Shown one piece after another: positions 1 to 7,264 of a DNA stretch of 15,955 bases; within the stretch, counting starts at the first letter, position 1; each line of letters opens with the position of its first letter. Origin of the DNA: DATDCV01 sp036524155 (GTDB lineage Bacteria; Verrucomicrobiota; Verrucomicrobiia; Limisphaerales; UBA8199); contig DATDCV010000753.1 of the NCBI GenBank assembly GCA_036524155.1, forward strand, positions 1 through 15,955, read 5' to 3'. The notes under the pieces are model-generated. The model was not told the DNA's origin. It did no database searches and saw only the letters and a list, made by a program, of their open reading frames with translations. Both the position numbers and the translations under genes were made by a program.

Positions 1-15
1 GGCCGACGAAATGAT

Positions 16-121
16 CGGCGCGCGGACTTCAGTCCGCAGCAACGTCCACCATCACGGGGGCTTCTGCATTCCGAACACAACGGTCGTTCGAACATCGCTG
101 CGGACTGAAGTCCGCGCGCCG
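16..121. repeat. Palindromic repeat composite, paired hairpins
   Basis: Two perfect 25-base inverted arms (16-40 and 97-121) enclose a 56-base spacer. Each arm is itself a small hairpin: 22-37 has a 7-bp stem, GCGGACT/AGTCCGC, around TC, and 100-115 has the same stem around GA. It lies 4 bases beyond the stop codon of the minus-strand oxidoreductase. There is no T-tract suited to an intrinsic terminator. The layout resembles paired REP/BIME-type intergenic repeats. No mobilising enzyme is visible in the window. Confidence 0.85.
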
Positions 122-125
122 GGTT

Positions 126-1502
126 TTACAGCTTCCAGCCGCGGCGGTAAGGCGGGTTGAGGTAGGCGTTGGCCTCTTTGTGGTTCCTGAACTTCATTGC
201 TTTGGCGTTCCACTCGAGCGTTTGCCCGGGGAAACGGGTAGCGATGGCGCCCAGCAGAGCGGCTTGCGTCAGCGGTCCGCCGTATTGGAAGTTCGAGCCG
301 GCCTCGCGTCCGGTGCGGATCGCCTCCAGCCAGTCCCAGTGGTGGTTCTTCACCCGCCGGATTTTTTCCGGCGGGGCGTTCTTGCCGGAGTATTGGTCCA
401 TTAGCTTTTCCGGCGTGAGATAGCAGCCGCCGGCGCCGTGGGACCCGTGGACGATCATTCCTTTGTCACCGAAGAGGATTGCGCCGGTGCCCGGCACTTT
501 GTCGTCCTTTGAGAACTCCGGCGGGGTCGGGATGCGGTTATTGCCATCGTGCCAAACCAGCGTGATGGGGCCGCGCTCCTTCCGGGCGGGGAACTTGAAA
601 GTGATCCTGGTTGCCGGCGGATAAGTCAGGCCATCGTTGGCGGGATCATAGCCGGTGACCTCCGCTTGCACGCTGGAGGGAGCGTCGAGATTCAGTGCCC
701 AGAACGAGGGGTCTATGACGTGGCAAAACCAGTCACCAATTGTTCCGGTGCCGAACGGCATCCAGCCGCGCCAGTTCCAATGCACCCAGAACGGCGTGTA
801 GGGCCGAAACGGTACCGGGCCGATCCACAGGTCATAATCGAGGCTTTTGGGCACGTCGTAATGCTGATTGATCTTGTCCAGGTTTCGGAGCTGACAATAG
901 ACCTCTTTGAACGCGTCGCAAGCGGCGTGGACAGTGTGCACCCGGCCGATCGCGCCCGCCCAGACCCATTCACAGAGTTGCCGGATGGACCCGCTGGAAT
1001 GTCCCTGGTTCCCGAGCTGCGTGACGACTTTGTATTTTTTGGCCGCCGCCATCAACGCACTCACCTCGTGGTAGGAGTGCGCCAGGGGCTTTTCACAATA
1101 AACGTGTTTGCCGTGCCTCATCGCTTCCATGGCGATGACGGCATGCGTGTGGTCGGGGGTCCCGATAACTACCGCGTCGATCTCCTTGTCCATCTTGTCC
1201 AGCATCACCCTGAAATCTTTGAACTGTTTAGCCTGCGGGTATTGCGCAAACTTCTTTCCCGCGTAGCTGTCGTCCACGTCGCAGAGGGCAACGATATTGC
1301 AGCCTTCGCCCGCCACGGCGTCGACGTCACCGCCCCCCTGGCTGCCGATGCCAATTCCGGCCACGTTGATCTTTTCGTTGGCGGAGACCTTCTGGGCGCC
1401 CTGGAGGACATGGCCGGGGGCGACATGGAAAACGGTGGCTGCCATTCCCGTCGCGCAGAGAAACTGCCGCCGGTTCATCGCGGAGGATTTTGAGCTATTC
1501 AT
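126..1502 (-). CDS. Gfo/Idh/MocA family oxidoreductase, Tat-exported
   Basis: This is a 458-residue NAD(P)-dependent sugar-type oxidoreductase of the Gfo/Idh/MocA family. The N-terminus carries a twin-arginine signal, NRRQFL at residues 10-15, followed by a hydrophobic stretch, so export by the Tat pathway is predicted. The Rossmann dinucleotide motif GIGIGSQG lies at 49-56. GTPDHTHA at 114-121 and the family lysine motif EKP at 137-139 follow, and then the C-terminal substrate domain. The length fits the secreted subgroup common in Verrucomicrobiota and Planctomycetota, which act on polysaccharide-derived sugars. The exact substrate cannot be read from sequence. Neither the ATG at 1502 nor the in-frame ATG at 1478 has a clear Shine-Dalgarno; the second would still keep the RR motif. 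The gene stands alone, and the nearest gene is a divergent galM. Both concern sugars, but they are 549 bases apart and separated by repeats. Confidence 0.93.
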   Translation of the reverse strand: MNSSKSSAMNRRQFLCATGMAATVFHVAPGHVLQGAQKVSANEKINVAGIGIGSQGGGDVDAVAGEGCNIVALCDVDDSYAGKKFAQYPQAKQFKDFRVMLDKMDKEIDAVVIGTPDHTHAVIAMEAMRHGKHVYCEKPLAHSYHEVSALMAAAKKYKVVTQLGNQGHSSGSIRQLCEWVWAGAIGRVHTVHAACDAFKEVYCQLRNLDKINQHYDVPKSLDYDLWIGPVPFRPYTPFWVHWNWRGWMPFGTGTIGDWFCHVIDPSFWALNLDAPSSVQAEVTGYDPANDGLTYPPATRITFKFPARKERGPITLVWHDGNNRIPTPPEFSKDDKVPGTGAILFGDKGMIVHGSHGAGGCYLTPEKLMDQYSGKNAPPEKIRRVKNHHWDWLEAIRTGREAGSNFQYGGPLTQAALLGAIATRFPGQTLEWNAKAMKFRNHKEANAYLNPPYRRGWKL

Positions 1503-1572
1503 AGTAGGCGTATGCCAGCGATCAATGTGCGGAATTAACTCTCGTCGTAAAGCATCTTTTAGAACGGCTCAG

Positions 1573-1713
1573 CAGTTCTCATTCTGGGGTTGTGGCGTGG
1601 GCGTCTCGCCCGCGGGTTTGGTCGGCGTCCCGCCGATCGAGGCTAAAAGGGGCGGGGACGCCCCAGGAACTCGCGGGCGAGACGCCCACGCCACGCCAAA
1701 ATGAGAATTGCTG
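1573..1713. repeat. Composite palindromic repeat (MITE/BIME-like)
   Basis: This is an imperfect inverted repeat of about 140 bases. The inner 23 bases of the arms (1592-1614 and 1672-1694) are perfectly complementary. Further out, both ends keep a TTCTCATT block (its complement on the right). Each arm contains a small hairpin, GGGCG-TCT-CGCCC at 1599-1611 and its inverse on the right. The centre holds a second inverted pair, 1624-1634 against 1651-1662, with one extra G on the right. It reads as GC-rich pseudo-coding sequence in several frames but has no gene-like start or product. Confidence 0.82.
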
Positions 1714-1889
1714 GGAACGGCTGCGAGGGCACGATCCTGGTTCGGGCGACGGTCCCCGATCACTCTTTGGCCTGCCGTCCTTTCGATGAACCGTTCGACA
1801 AGGGCCTCCTCGGAAAATGGCGAAAGTGTTACCCATGTCTCTTCCCGCTTTGTAACCCATGTGTGTGCGCGCAGCCCTCCCCAGCCATC

Positions 1890-1904
1890 TCCTCCAGAGG
1901 AGGA
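1890..1904. repeat. Short hairpin in purine-rich tract
   Basis: TCCTCC (1890-1895) and GGAGGA (1899-1904) form a 6-bp stem around AGA. The flanking C-rich and G-rich runs could extend the pairing weakly. The layout resembles dispersed intergenic hairpins of related genomes. No function is evident. Confidence 0.45.
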
Positions 1905-2051
1905 AAGGGGAATCCAACCCGCCGGTTCAGGGGTGGAAAGCACGAGCCGTCGGTTCGGGTAGTTCTCTTGGGGGGAGAGTAAGGTGCAGGAGATATGAAG
2001 GCCTGCGCTACGACTTGCCAGGCCGCGCTCATTTGCGGCAGCATAGCTTCC

Positions 2052-3245
2052 ATGCAGAAGAAATCTCTCTGGCATGTTGTCGTTGCTCCCTGTCTGCTCC
2101 TGGCTCTGTCGCCCGGCCTTCTTGCCGGACAGTCCTCGAAGATGCCCCGGATCGACCAACAGCCGTTTGGTTCGACGCAGGACGGTCAAGCCGTCGAGCT
2201 CTACACGCTGCAGAATGCCAGCGGCGTGACCGCCAAGGTGATGACCTACGGCGCGATCATTTACTCGTTCGAGGTGCCCGACAAGAACGGCCGATTTACC
2301 AATGTCACCATCAACCGTGGAACGGTGAGCGATTACGAAAAAAGGAGCGCCTGCTTCGGCGCCGTGCTCGGACGGTATGCCAACCGGATCGGCGGCGCAC
2401 AATTCACAATTGACGGCCGGCAATACTCGCTGCCGCGGAACAACGGGCGCAATCACATCCACGGCGGCCGGGGTTTCGATAAGCGAGTCTGGCAAGCCGA
2501 GCCGGTGCAGGGCAGGGATTTCGTCGGCGTCAAAATGAGCTACCACAGCAAAGACGGCGAGGAAGGCTACCCGGGCAACCTCGATTGCAGCGTCACTTAC
2601 TCGCTCAATAACAGCAACGAATGGAAGATGGATTACACGGCCACGACCGACAAAGCCACCGTGGTGAACCTTTCGAATCACGCTTACTGGAACCTTGCCG
2701 GGGCTGAATCCGGCAACGTGCTGGCGCAATTGCTGACGGTGAATGCCGACAAATACCTGGTGGCGGATGAAGGTCTGATCCCGACGGGCGAGATGGCGTC
2801 GGTGGCCGACACGCCGCTGGATTTTCGCAAGCCGCGCCCCATCGGCGAACGCATCGGCCAAATTAAGGAAAAGCAGTTTAATGGCGGCTATGACCATTGC
2901 TTTGTAATTAACGGCCAACCGGAACAGGGAATCATGAGCCAGGAAAAGGCCACGAACACCGTGCTGCGACTGGCCCTGGCCGCCCGGCTGCAGAATCCCA
3001 AGTCCGGCCGGACCATGGAAATGCTCACCACCGAGCCGGGCGTGCAGGTTTATAGTGCCAATTTTCCAAACGGCGCCTTTGAAGGGCTCAACGGTTACTC
3101 GTATCCGCGCCATTGCGGCGTCGCGCTCGAAACCCAGCACTTCCCCGATTCTCCCAACAAGCCGTCCTTTCCCTCGACCCTGCTGCGGCCGGGCCAGGTC
3201 TACCGCTCCATGACGGTGCTCAAGTTCGGGCTCCAGCGCGAGTAG
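2052..3245 (+). CDS. galM: Aldose 1-epimerase (galactose mutarotase), secreted
   Basis: It interconverts the alpha and beta anomers of hexoses such as galactose and glucose. From the ATG at 2052 the product has 397 residues and begins with a typical signal peptide (MQKKSLWHVVV..., cleavage near LLAGQ), so a periplasmic or secreted enzyme is predicted. In this numbering the GalM motifs are RYANRI (108-113), NHIHGG (134-139), the catalytic-His motif SNHAYW (208-213, His at 210), GGYDH (278-282) and the catalytic Glu in ALETQ (Glu 360). All key residues are present and the length is normal for exported family members. An upstream in-frame ATG at 1995 would add 19 residues. It has AGGAG only 2 bases before it and spoils the signal-peptide layout, so I prefer 2052, with some doubt. 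The toxin-antitoxin promoter begins 12 bases past the stop. Confidence 0.93.
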   Translation: MQKKSLWHVVVAPCLLLALSPGLLAGQSSKMPRIDQQPFGSTQDGQAVELYTLQNASGVTAKVMTYGAIIYSFEVPDKNGRFTNVTINRGTVSDYEKRSACFGAVLGRYANRIGGAQFTIDGRQYSLPRNNGRNHIHGGRGFDKRVWQAEPVQGRDFVGVKMSYHSKDGEEGYPGNLDCSVTYSLNNSNEWKMDYTATTDKATVVNLSNHAYWNLAGAESGNVLAQLLTVNADKYLVADEGLIPTGEMASVADTPLDFRKPRPIGERIGQIKEKQFNGGYDHCFVINGQPEQGIMSQEKATNTVLRLALAARLQNPKSGRTMEMLTTEPGVQVYSANFPNGAFEGLNGYSYPRHCGVALETQHFPDSPNKPSFPSTLLRPGQVYRSMTVLKFGLQRE

Positions 3246-3257
3246 CGCCAAACGCCG

Positions 3258-3286
3258 TTGCCAAACGCGCATTTTTCACATAGATT
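3258..3286 (+). promoter_or_regulatory. Candidate promoter of toxin-antitoxin pair
   Basis: The -35 box TTGCCA (3258-3263) matches 5 of 6 consensus positions. A 17-base spacer separates it from the -10 box TAGATT (3281-3286), which matches 4 of 6. Transcription would start near 3293, which is the GTG start codon itself, implying a leaderless or nearly leaderless mRNA. Confidence 0.5.
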
Positions 3287-3297
3287 CCTTATGTGAA
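3275..3297. promoter_or_regulatory. Candidate operator palindrome for RHH antitoxin
   Basis: A perfect 8-bp inverted repeat, TTCACATA (3275-3282) and TATGTGAA (3290-3297), is separated by 7 bases. It covers the candidate -10 box and the GTG start of the antitoxin gene. Ribbon-helix-helix antitoxins commonly bind palindromes over their own promoter, so an autorepression site is the natural reading. This is inferred from position and symmetry only. Confidence 0.55.
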
Positions 3298-3562
3298 GAC
3301 AATTACCTATCCCGTGAATCTGCCCGCGGATCTCTACGGCGACATCCGGCGCACTGCCAAGCAGACGAGTCTTTCAATGGCCGATGCGATCCGGCAGAGC
3401 CTCAGACTAGGGTTGCCAGTGCTGCGGGAAAAGCTGGCTGCCGAACATGTCAAACCCTTCTCAAAGGCGGAATGCCGCCAGAGTTGGGAGGTGCCAAACG
3501 AGGAGTTTGACGCGCTGGAACACCACTGCGCCAGGCTGCCGCAGCCGGCCCCCGAAGAATGA
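3293..3562 (+). CDS. Ribbon-helix-helix antitoxin-like protein
   Basis: This is an 89-residue protein starting at GTG. The N-terminal part (about residues 2-45) fits a ribbon-helix-helix DNA-binding fold: a short beta strand, KTITYPVNL, then two helices around DLYGDIRRTAKQ and SMADAIRQSLRLGL. The rest is charged and Pro-rich at the end, as expected for a toxin-binding tail. The stop overlaps the start of the next gene as ATGA (3559-3562), so translation is probably coupled. The pairing with a MazF/PemK-like protein supports an antitoxin role. A candidate promoter and palindrome sit directly at its start, and no Shine-Dalgarno precedes the GTG. It is not a close match to any named antitoxin that I recognise. 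Confidence 0.78.
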   Translation: MKTITYPVNLPADLYGDIRRTAKQTSLSMADAIRQSLRLGLPVLREKLAAEHVKPFSKAECRQSWEVPNEEFDALEHHCARLPQPAPEE

Positions 3563-3891
3563 AGCCGTGGGAAATCTGGAGTTACCAGCCGCCGGGCTGG
3601 CCTGAGGCCCATCCGGCTGTGATCGTTTCTTCTCTCAGCCGGGTTGCCAACAAACCCGATATTAACGTGCTGATGTGTTCGAGCAAAAGAGCTTCCCGTG
3701 AGGCCACTCCCGTTGAAGTGATCCTGGACACTGCTGACGGTTTGAGTTGGCCCACTTTCTGCAAATGTGACTTGCTGCACCTCGTGTCAAAGGCGGAACT
3801 GAAGAACCGGCGGGGCCAGGTTACTGACGCCAGACGCCGACAGATCATCCTAACGATTAACCGGTCAAACGGCTGGTTCGAACAGGAGTAA
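3559..3891 (+). CDS. MazF/PemK-like toxin, catalytic Arg replaced
   Basis: This 110-residue protein has the layout of the MazF/PemK endoribonuclease fold: an opening strand EIW (5-7), a Pro/Gly-rich loop, then HPAVIVS (18-24), a strand ending NVLMCSS (36-42), an EVIL strand (53-56), DGL (60-62) and a C-terminal CDLLHLVSKAEL segment (70-81). Family members normally have RPAVVxS, with the Arg catalytic, and a Thr after the second strand (E. coli MazF Arg29 and Thr52). Here the positions read His18 and Ser42. It may use altered chemistry, act on another target, or be inactive. It overlaps the antitoxin gene by 4 bases (ATGA). The family assignment rests on pattern recognition without a profile search. 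Confidence 0.72.
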   Translation: MKPWEIWSYQPPGWPEAHPAVIVSSLSRVANKPDINVLMCSSKRASREATPVEVILDTADGLSWPTFCKCDLLHLVSKAELKNRRGQVTDARRRQIILTINRSNGWFEQE

Positions 3892-4070
3892 CTCCACTGT
3901 TCATCCCGATTCATTTTCGGCCGCCATAAAGCCTGAGGGTCCCCACCAACGAGTTTCTGCGGGCGACGGTTTTCCACTACTTCTCTCTTGCTTCGACCGC
4001 GGCGGTTTCTCCACATTCGTATTAGCTGGGGCAGCGCCGTGAGGGGCTCCACACAAACGGGATTCACTGC

Positions 4071-5432
4071 ATGCGAACTTTGATCAAACGCGTCCTGGCG
4101 GCCACCGAGCCGCGGGAAAATCTTGAGGTCGCCGGCTGGGTGCGAACTCGGCGCGACTCAAAGGGCTTTTCATTTATCGAGCTGAACGACGGCTCCTGCC
4201 TGGCCAGCCTGCAAGTGGTGGTGGATGCTGGGGTGCCCGGCGCCGAACACCTGGCGCAATTTGTGACTGGGACCTCGGCGGCCATCACCGGCAAACTCGT
4301 GCCTTCCCCGGCCCAGGGCCAGAAATGGGAACTGCGCGCCACGCACGTCGCCTTGATCGGCGCGGCCGACGCTTCCTATCCGCTGCAAAAGAAAGGCCAC
4401 ACGCCCGAGTTTCTCCGCACCATCGCCCACCTGCGGCCGAGGTCGAATCTCTACGGGGCGGTGTTCCGGGTGCGCAGCCGGCTGGCGTTCGCGGTCCATG
4501 AGTTCTTCCAATCGCGCGACTTTGTCTATGTGCACACGCCGATCATCACGGCGAGCGATTGCGAAGGCGCGGGCGAGATGTTCCGCGTCACCACCCTCAA
4601 GGGCAACATCGATGAAAAACCGCAGGCGGATTTCTTCGGCAAGCCTACTTACCTGACCGTCAGCGGCCAGCTCGAAGGTGAGACGTTCGCTTGCGCGCTC
4701 TCCAACATCTACACTTTCGGCCCCACCTTCCGCGCCGAGAATTCCAACACCGCGCGGCATGCGGCCGAGTTCTGGATGATCGAGCCTGAGATGGCGTTTT
4801 GCGATCTGCGGGGCGACATGGACCTGGGCGAGGAGTTCATCAAGGCGATGGCGCGCTACGCCCTGGAAGATTGCGCCGAGGACCTGGCCCTGTTCGGCAA
4901 GTTTGTCGACAAAGGATTACACGAGCGCCTGAAATTTGTGGTGGAGCGGCCGTTTGTGCGCGTCCCCTACACCGAGGCCATCGAGATCCTCAAGAAATCG
5001 GGCAAGCAATTCGAGTTCCCCGTGGATTACGGCGTCAACATGCAGTCGGAGCACGAGCGGTTCCTGACGGAGCAGCACTTCAAATCGCCCGTGACGGTGT
5101 TTAATTACCCGCGCGAGATCAAACCGTTCTACATGCGTCTGAACGAGGACGCAAAAACCGTTACCGCGATGGACGTGCTGGTGCCGGGGATCGGCGAAGT
5201 GATCGGCGGCGCCCAGCGCGAGGAGCGGCTCGACCAATTGCAGGAGAACATGAAGTTCCACAAGCTCAAGCCGGAGGACTACTGGTGGTACCTGGATCTG
5301 CGCCGTTACGGTTCGGTGCCGCACGCCGGTTTCGGGCTAGGCTTTGAGCGGCTCCTTATGTTCCTCACCGGCGTAGGCAACATCCGTGACGTCATACCCT
5401 TCGCCCGCACGCCGGGGAATGCGGAGTTCTGA
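4071..5432 (+). CDS. asnS: Asparagine--tRNA ligase
   Basis: AsnRS charges tRNA-Asn with asparagine using ATP in the cytoplasm. The 453-residue product has an N-terminal OB-fold anticodon-binding domain (about 18-95: EVAGWVRTRRDSKGFSFIEL) and a class II catalytic core. Motif 1 lies near 151-171 (FVYVHTPIITASDCEGAGEM). Motif 2 includes FRAE (220-223). Motif 3 is GFGLGFER (420-427), ending in IRDVIPFARTPG. The SGQLEGE and YTFGPTFRAE signatures are those of AsnRS rather than AspRS. The length is normal and no residue is missing. No Shine-Dalgarno is visible before the ATG. It is followed on the same strand by a radical SAM gene. The 179 bases upstream hold no gene. Confidence 0.97.
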   Translation: MRTLIKRVLAATEPRENLEVAGWVRTRRDSKGFSFIELNDGSCLASLQVVVDAGVPGAEHLAQFVTGTSAAITGKLVPSPAQGQKWELRATHVALIGAADASYPLQKKGHTPEFLRTIAHLRPRSNLYGAVFRVRSRLAFAVHEFFQSRDFVYVHTPIITASDCEGAGEMFRVTTLKGNIDEKPQADFFGKPTYLTVSGQLEGETFACALSNIYTFGPTFRAENSNTARHAAEFWMIEPEMAFCDLRGDMDLGEEFIKAMARYALEDCAEDLALFGKFVDKGLHERLKFVVERPFVRVPYTEAIEILKKSGKQFEFPVDYGVNMQSEHERFLTEQHFKSPVTVFNYPREIKPFYMRLNEDAKTVTAMDVLVPGIGEVIGGAQREERLDQLQENMKFHKLKPEDYWWYLDLRRYGSVPHAGFGLGFERLLMFLTGVGNIRDVIPFARTPGNAEF

Positions 5433-5490
5433 CTTAAAGAAGGTTTGCGCCGGGGCTGGATTTCCCGGCAAGATGCGCGAGTTTAGCCGG

Positions 5491-6672
5491 ATGAATGCCA
5501 TCACACTCAATCGCCAGTCCGCCGCCGCGCCTCCCAGCGCGGTGGGGGAGGATTCGCGTCGCGGCCCGCCGCCGCCGCGGCAGAAAACGCACGCGATGAG
5601 ACTTTTGCGCGAGGTGCTGGACCACGGCGGGCCGGGTTACCTGCAATTTGCGATCACCAATATCTGCAACGCGAAATGCGATTTTTGCGGCTTTGCCGTA
5701 GACCGCTTCGACCCGAAGCAACGCCGAAGCGTCACTTTACAGGAAGCCAGAGATGTCATCGACATTTGCGTCAAAAACCACATTGGCTACCTGCTGTTCG
5801 TGGGCGGCGAGCCGCTCGTGCACAAGGAATTGCGCGCCATGACCGCTTACGCCGCCCAGCGCGGCATTCGTCCGATGGTCTGCACGAACGGTTCGTTGTG
5901 GACCGATCAGAATATGCGCGAGTTGGCGGAAGCGGGACTTTCCAGCGTCATCATGTCGATCGACGCGCACGAGGTTGCGAAGCACGAGAAGAACCGTGGC
6001 CTGCCGGACGTCTGCCGCAAGATTCAGCACGCGAACGAGGTTTTCGCGGGCCTGAAAGTGCAGACCACCGCCAGCGTGACCGCCAGCAAGCTCATCGAAG
6101 ATTACGAGAAATTGCCCGGATTCCTGACCGAGCTGGGTTTCACAAGTTGCACTTTCAGCTACCCGCTAACGAGTCTCGCCTCGAGTTACCTGAGTTTCAG
6201 CGACTCCAGCCTGGTCAATTATCGCACGGAAGAGCTGATCGGGGTTTTCGAGAAAATCAAGCAGATGAAGCAGCGCAGCGGGTTCCCGGTGGTGAATCCT
6301 CTGGAGTCACTGAATGAAATGCAGCGTCATCTGCGGCGGCAGCCGGAGAAGTTCGGCTGCCTGGGCGGCCACAAATACTTTTACCTGGACTGGAACCTGA
6401 ACCTGTACCGCTGCCATTTCTGGGAGAAACCGATGTGCAGCATTTATGAGTTCGACGAGTCGAAGCTCATCCGGGACGGCTGTACGCGCTGCATGATCGA
6501 CTGTTACCGGGACCCGAGCGTGATCCAGTTCGTAGCGATCAGCGCCAGCGACGCGTGGCATTCACTCCGTCGCGGCCAGGTACTCAAGGCGGCAAAACAC
6601 ATTTTCGACGGCCGCAATCTGACCTCACTCAAGGCGGTTTGGGAGAACCGCAAGTGGATTGGGGGAGTGTAG
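5491..6672 (+). CDS. Radical SAM protein with C-terminal Cys cluster
   Basis: From the ATG at 5491 the product has 393 residues. The radical SAM motif CxxxCxxC is CNAKCDFC (Cys59, 63, 66), binding the 4Fe-4S cluster that cleaves S-adenosylmethionine. The SAM-contacting GGEP lies at 105-108, and CTNGS and SIDAHE follow as in the TIM-barrel core. The C-terminus has six further cysteines (290, 308, 316, 331, 334, 338), the last three as CTRCMIDC. This suggests a SPASM/Twitch-like auxiliary cluster, as in enzymes that modify peptides or proteins. The substrate is unknown, and no small precursor peptide is evident beside it. An upstream start at 5386 would overlap asnS and add a Pro/Arg-rich stretch that looks untranslated. 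The ATG at 5596 is also possible, because residues 10-35 are low complexity. It lies 58 bases after asnS and may be co-transcribed. Confidence 0.88.
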   Translation: MNAITLNRQSAAAPPSAVGEDSRRGPPPPRQKTHAMRLLREVLDHGGPGYLQFAITNICNAKCDFCGFAVDRFDPKQRRSVTLQEARDVIDICVKNHIGYLLFVGGEPLVHKELRAMTAYAAQRGIRPMVCTNGSLWTDQNMRELAEAGLSSVIMSIDAHEVAKHEKNRGLPDVCRKIQHANEVFAGLKVQTTASVTASKLIEDYEKLPGFLTELGFTSCTFSYPLTSLASSYLSFSDSSLVNYRTEELIGVFEKIKQMKQRSGFPVVNPLESLNEMQRHLRRQPEKFGCLGGHKYFYLDWNLNLYRCHFWEKPMCSIYEFDESKLIRDGCTRCMIDCYRDPSVIQFVAISASDAWHSLRRGQVLKAAKHIFDGRNLTSLKAVWENRKWIGGV

Positions 6673-6710
6673 GCGTCATTTTCACGCATTAGGCGTCATC
6701 TTCACGCGGT
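6671..6710. repeat. 20-bp tandem duplication
   Basis: Two adjacent 20-base units (6671-6690 and 6691-6710), each starting AGGCGTCAT and containing TTCACGC, agree at 17 of 20 positions. The first unit contains the end of the radical SAM stop codon. Further on, ACGGCAC occurs twice within 40 bases. No function is evident. Confidence 0.7.
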
Positions 6711-6782
6711 TGGAGCCATACGGCACCCCGGTTTGTGCCTGAAATCGGTACGGCACTCGTCCTGCTAAAGACTTGATGGGTT

Positions 6783-7244
6783 ATGAAGGCCGTTCGGTCC
6801 AGGGATCGCGGCGGAGCAAACACGCTGCTCGAGCTGCTGAGCGTGGTGGCGGGATTCATCGTGCTAACCGCCCTGCTCCTACCGGTCCCGGGAAATGTCC
6901 GAGCCCAAGCTAAGCGAGCCCAGTGCGTGGGCTGGCCCTGCCAGGTCGGGGTTGGCTCACAGAACTCCGCTCACGACCATAACGGACAGTATCGGATGGC
7001 CTTGCCTGCAAGGGCCGGCGGCGCACTCGCGTTCGCAGTGAGTGGCCGCCGGCTGGCAGGCGGCGTTCGTTTCCAATTTGATCTGCCGCCCGACCGTTCA
7101 ACGGCTTGCGCCACTGCCCAAACCTCTGCCGTGTCTCTTCCCCAAGGTTCCGGGGCTCCTGTTATTACCCGCTCCCCTGAAACAGTGAGCCCTGGGACCC
7201 TTCTCGCCGGCCCTGGTCTCCGCCCTATTCTGGCGCGCGGCTGA
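6783..7244 (+). pseudogene. Decayed prepilin-like (type II/IV pseudopilin) gene
   Basis: The first part resembles Verrucomicrobiota prepilin-type proteins: a short basic leader, a cleavage-region motif NTLLELL with the Glu in place, a hydrophobic helix (SVVAGFIVLTALLLPV), then RAQAKRAQCV and SAHDHNGQY. From about residue 95 the reading becomes Ser/Thr/Pro-rich and loses family character. A P-K-x-L-x-C pattern, expected further on in intact relatives, appears instead in another frame (codons at 7117-7134), suggesting a frameshift. The normal LxQIG-type segment is altered (VGWPCQVGVG). The open frame ends at 7244 inside a palindromic repeat (7235-7253), and the usual 200 or more residues are missing. 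I read it as a pseudogene; a short diverged gene is less likely. Confidence 0.6.
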
Positions 7245-7253
7245 AGGCCGCGC
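7235..7253. repeat. Solitary palindromic unit
   Basis: GCGCGGC (7235-7241) and GCCGCGC (7247-7253) form a 7-bp stem with loop TGAAG. It overlaps the stop codon of the decayed prepilin-like frame (7242-7244). It resembles one hairpin unit of the composite elements elsewhere in the window but lacks a partner. Confidence 0.6.
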
Positions 7254-7264
7254 ACTTTGCACCC

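Larger units (their letters stand above)
1503..2051. other. Repeat-rich intergenic gap
   Basis: No convincing gene lies here. It holds the composite palindrome at 1573-1713 and two short direct repeats, GTTACCCATGT at 1828-1838 and GTAACCCATGTG at 1852-1863. A small hairpin, TCCTCC-AGA-GGAGGA (1890-1904), is followed by GC-rich purine tracts. The last 57 bases (1995-2051) could be an N-terminal extension of galM. Promoters for the two divergent flanking genes are expected here, but I cannot pinpoint them. Confidence 0.6.

Noticed and set aside
549..1493. A 314-codon plus-strand frame opposite the oxidoreductase
   Set aside because: The minus-strand gene has Tat, Rossmann and EKP motifs. The opposite frame has no domain and is its shadow.
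1569..3272. A 567-codon open frame on the minus strand opposite galM
   Set aside because: galM on the plus strand has all catalytic motifs and normal length. The antisense frame runs through the repeat at 1573-1713, has no recognisable domain, and is explained by high-GC codon bias.
5386..5490. Extended N-terminus for the radical SAM protein, overlapping asnS
   Set aside because: It would translate the 3' end of asnS in another frame and gives a Pro/Arg-rich segment without family character. The later ATG at 5491 leaves the whole domain intact.
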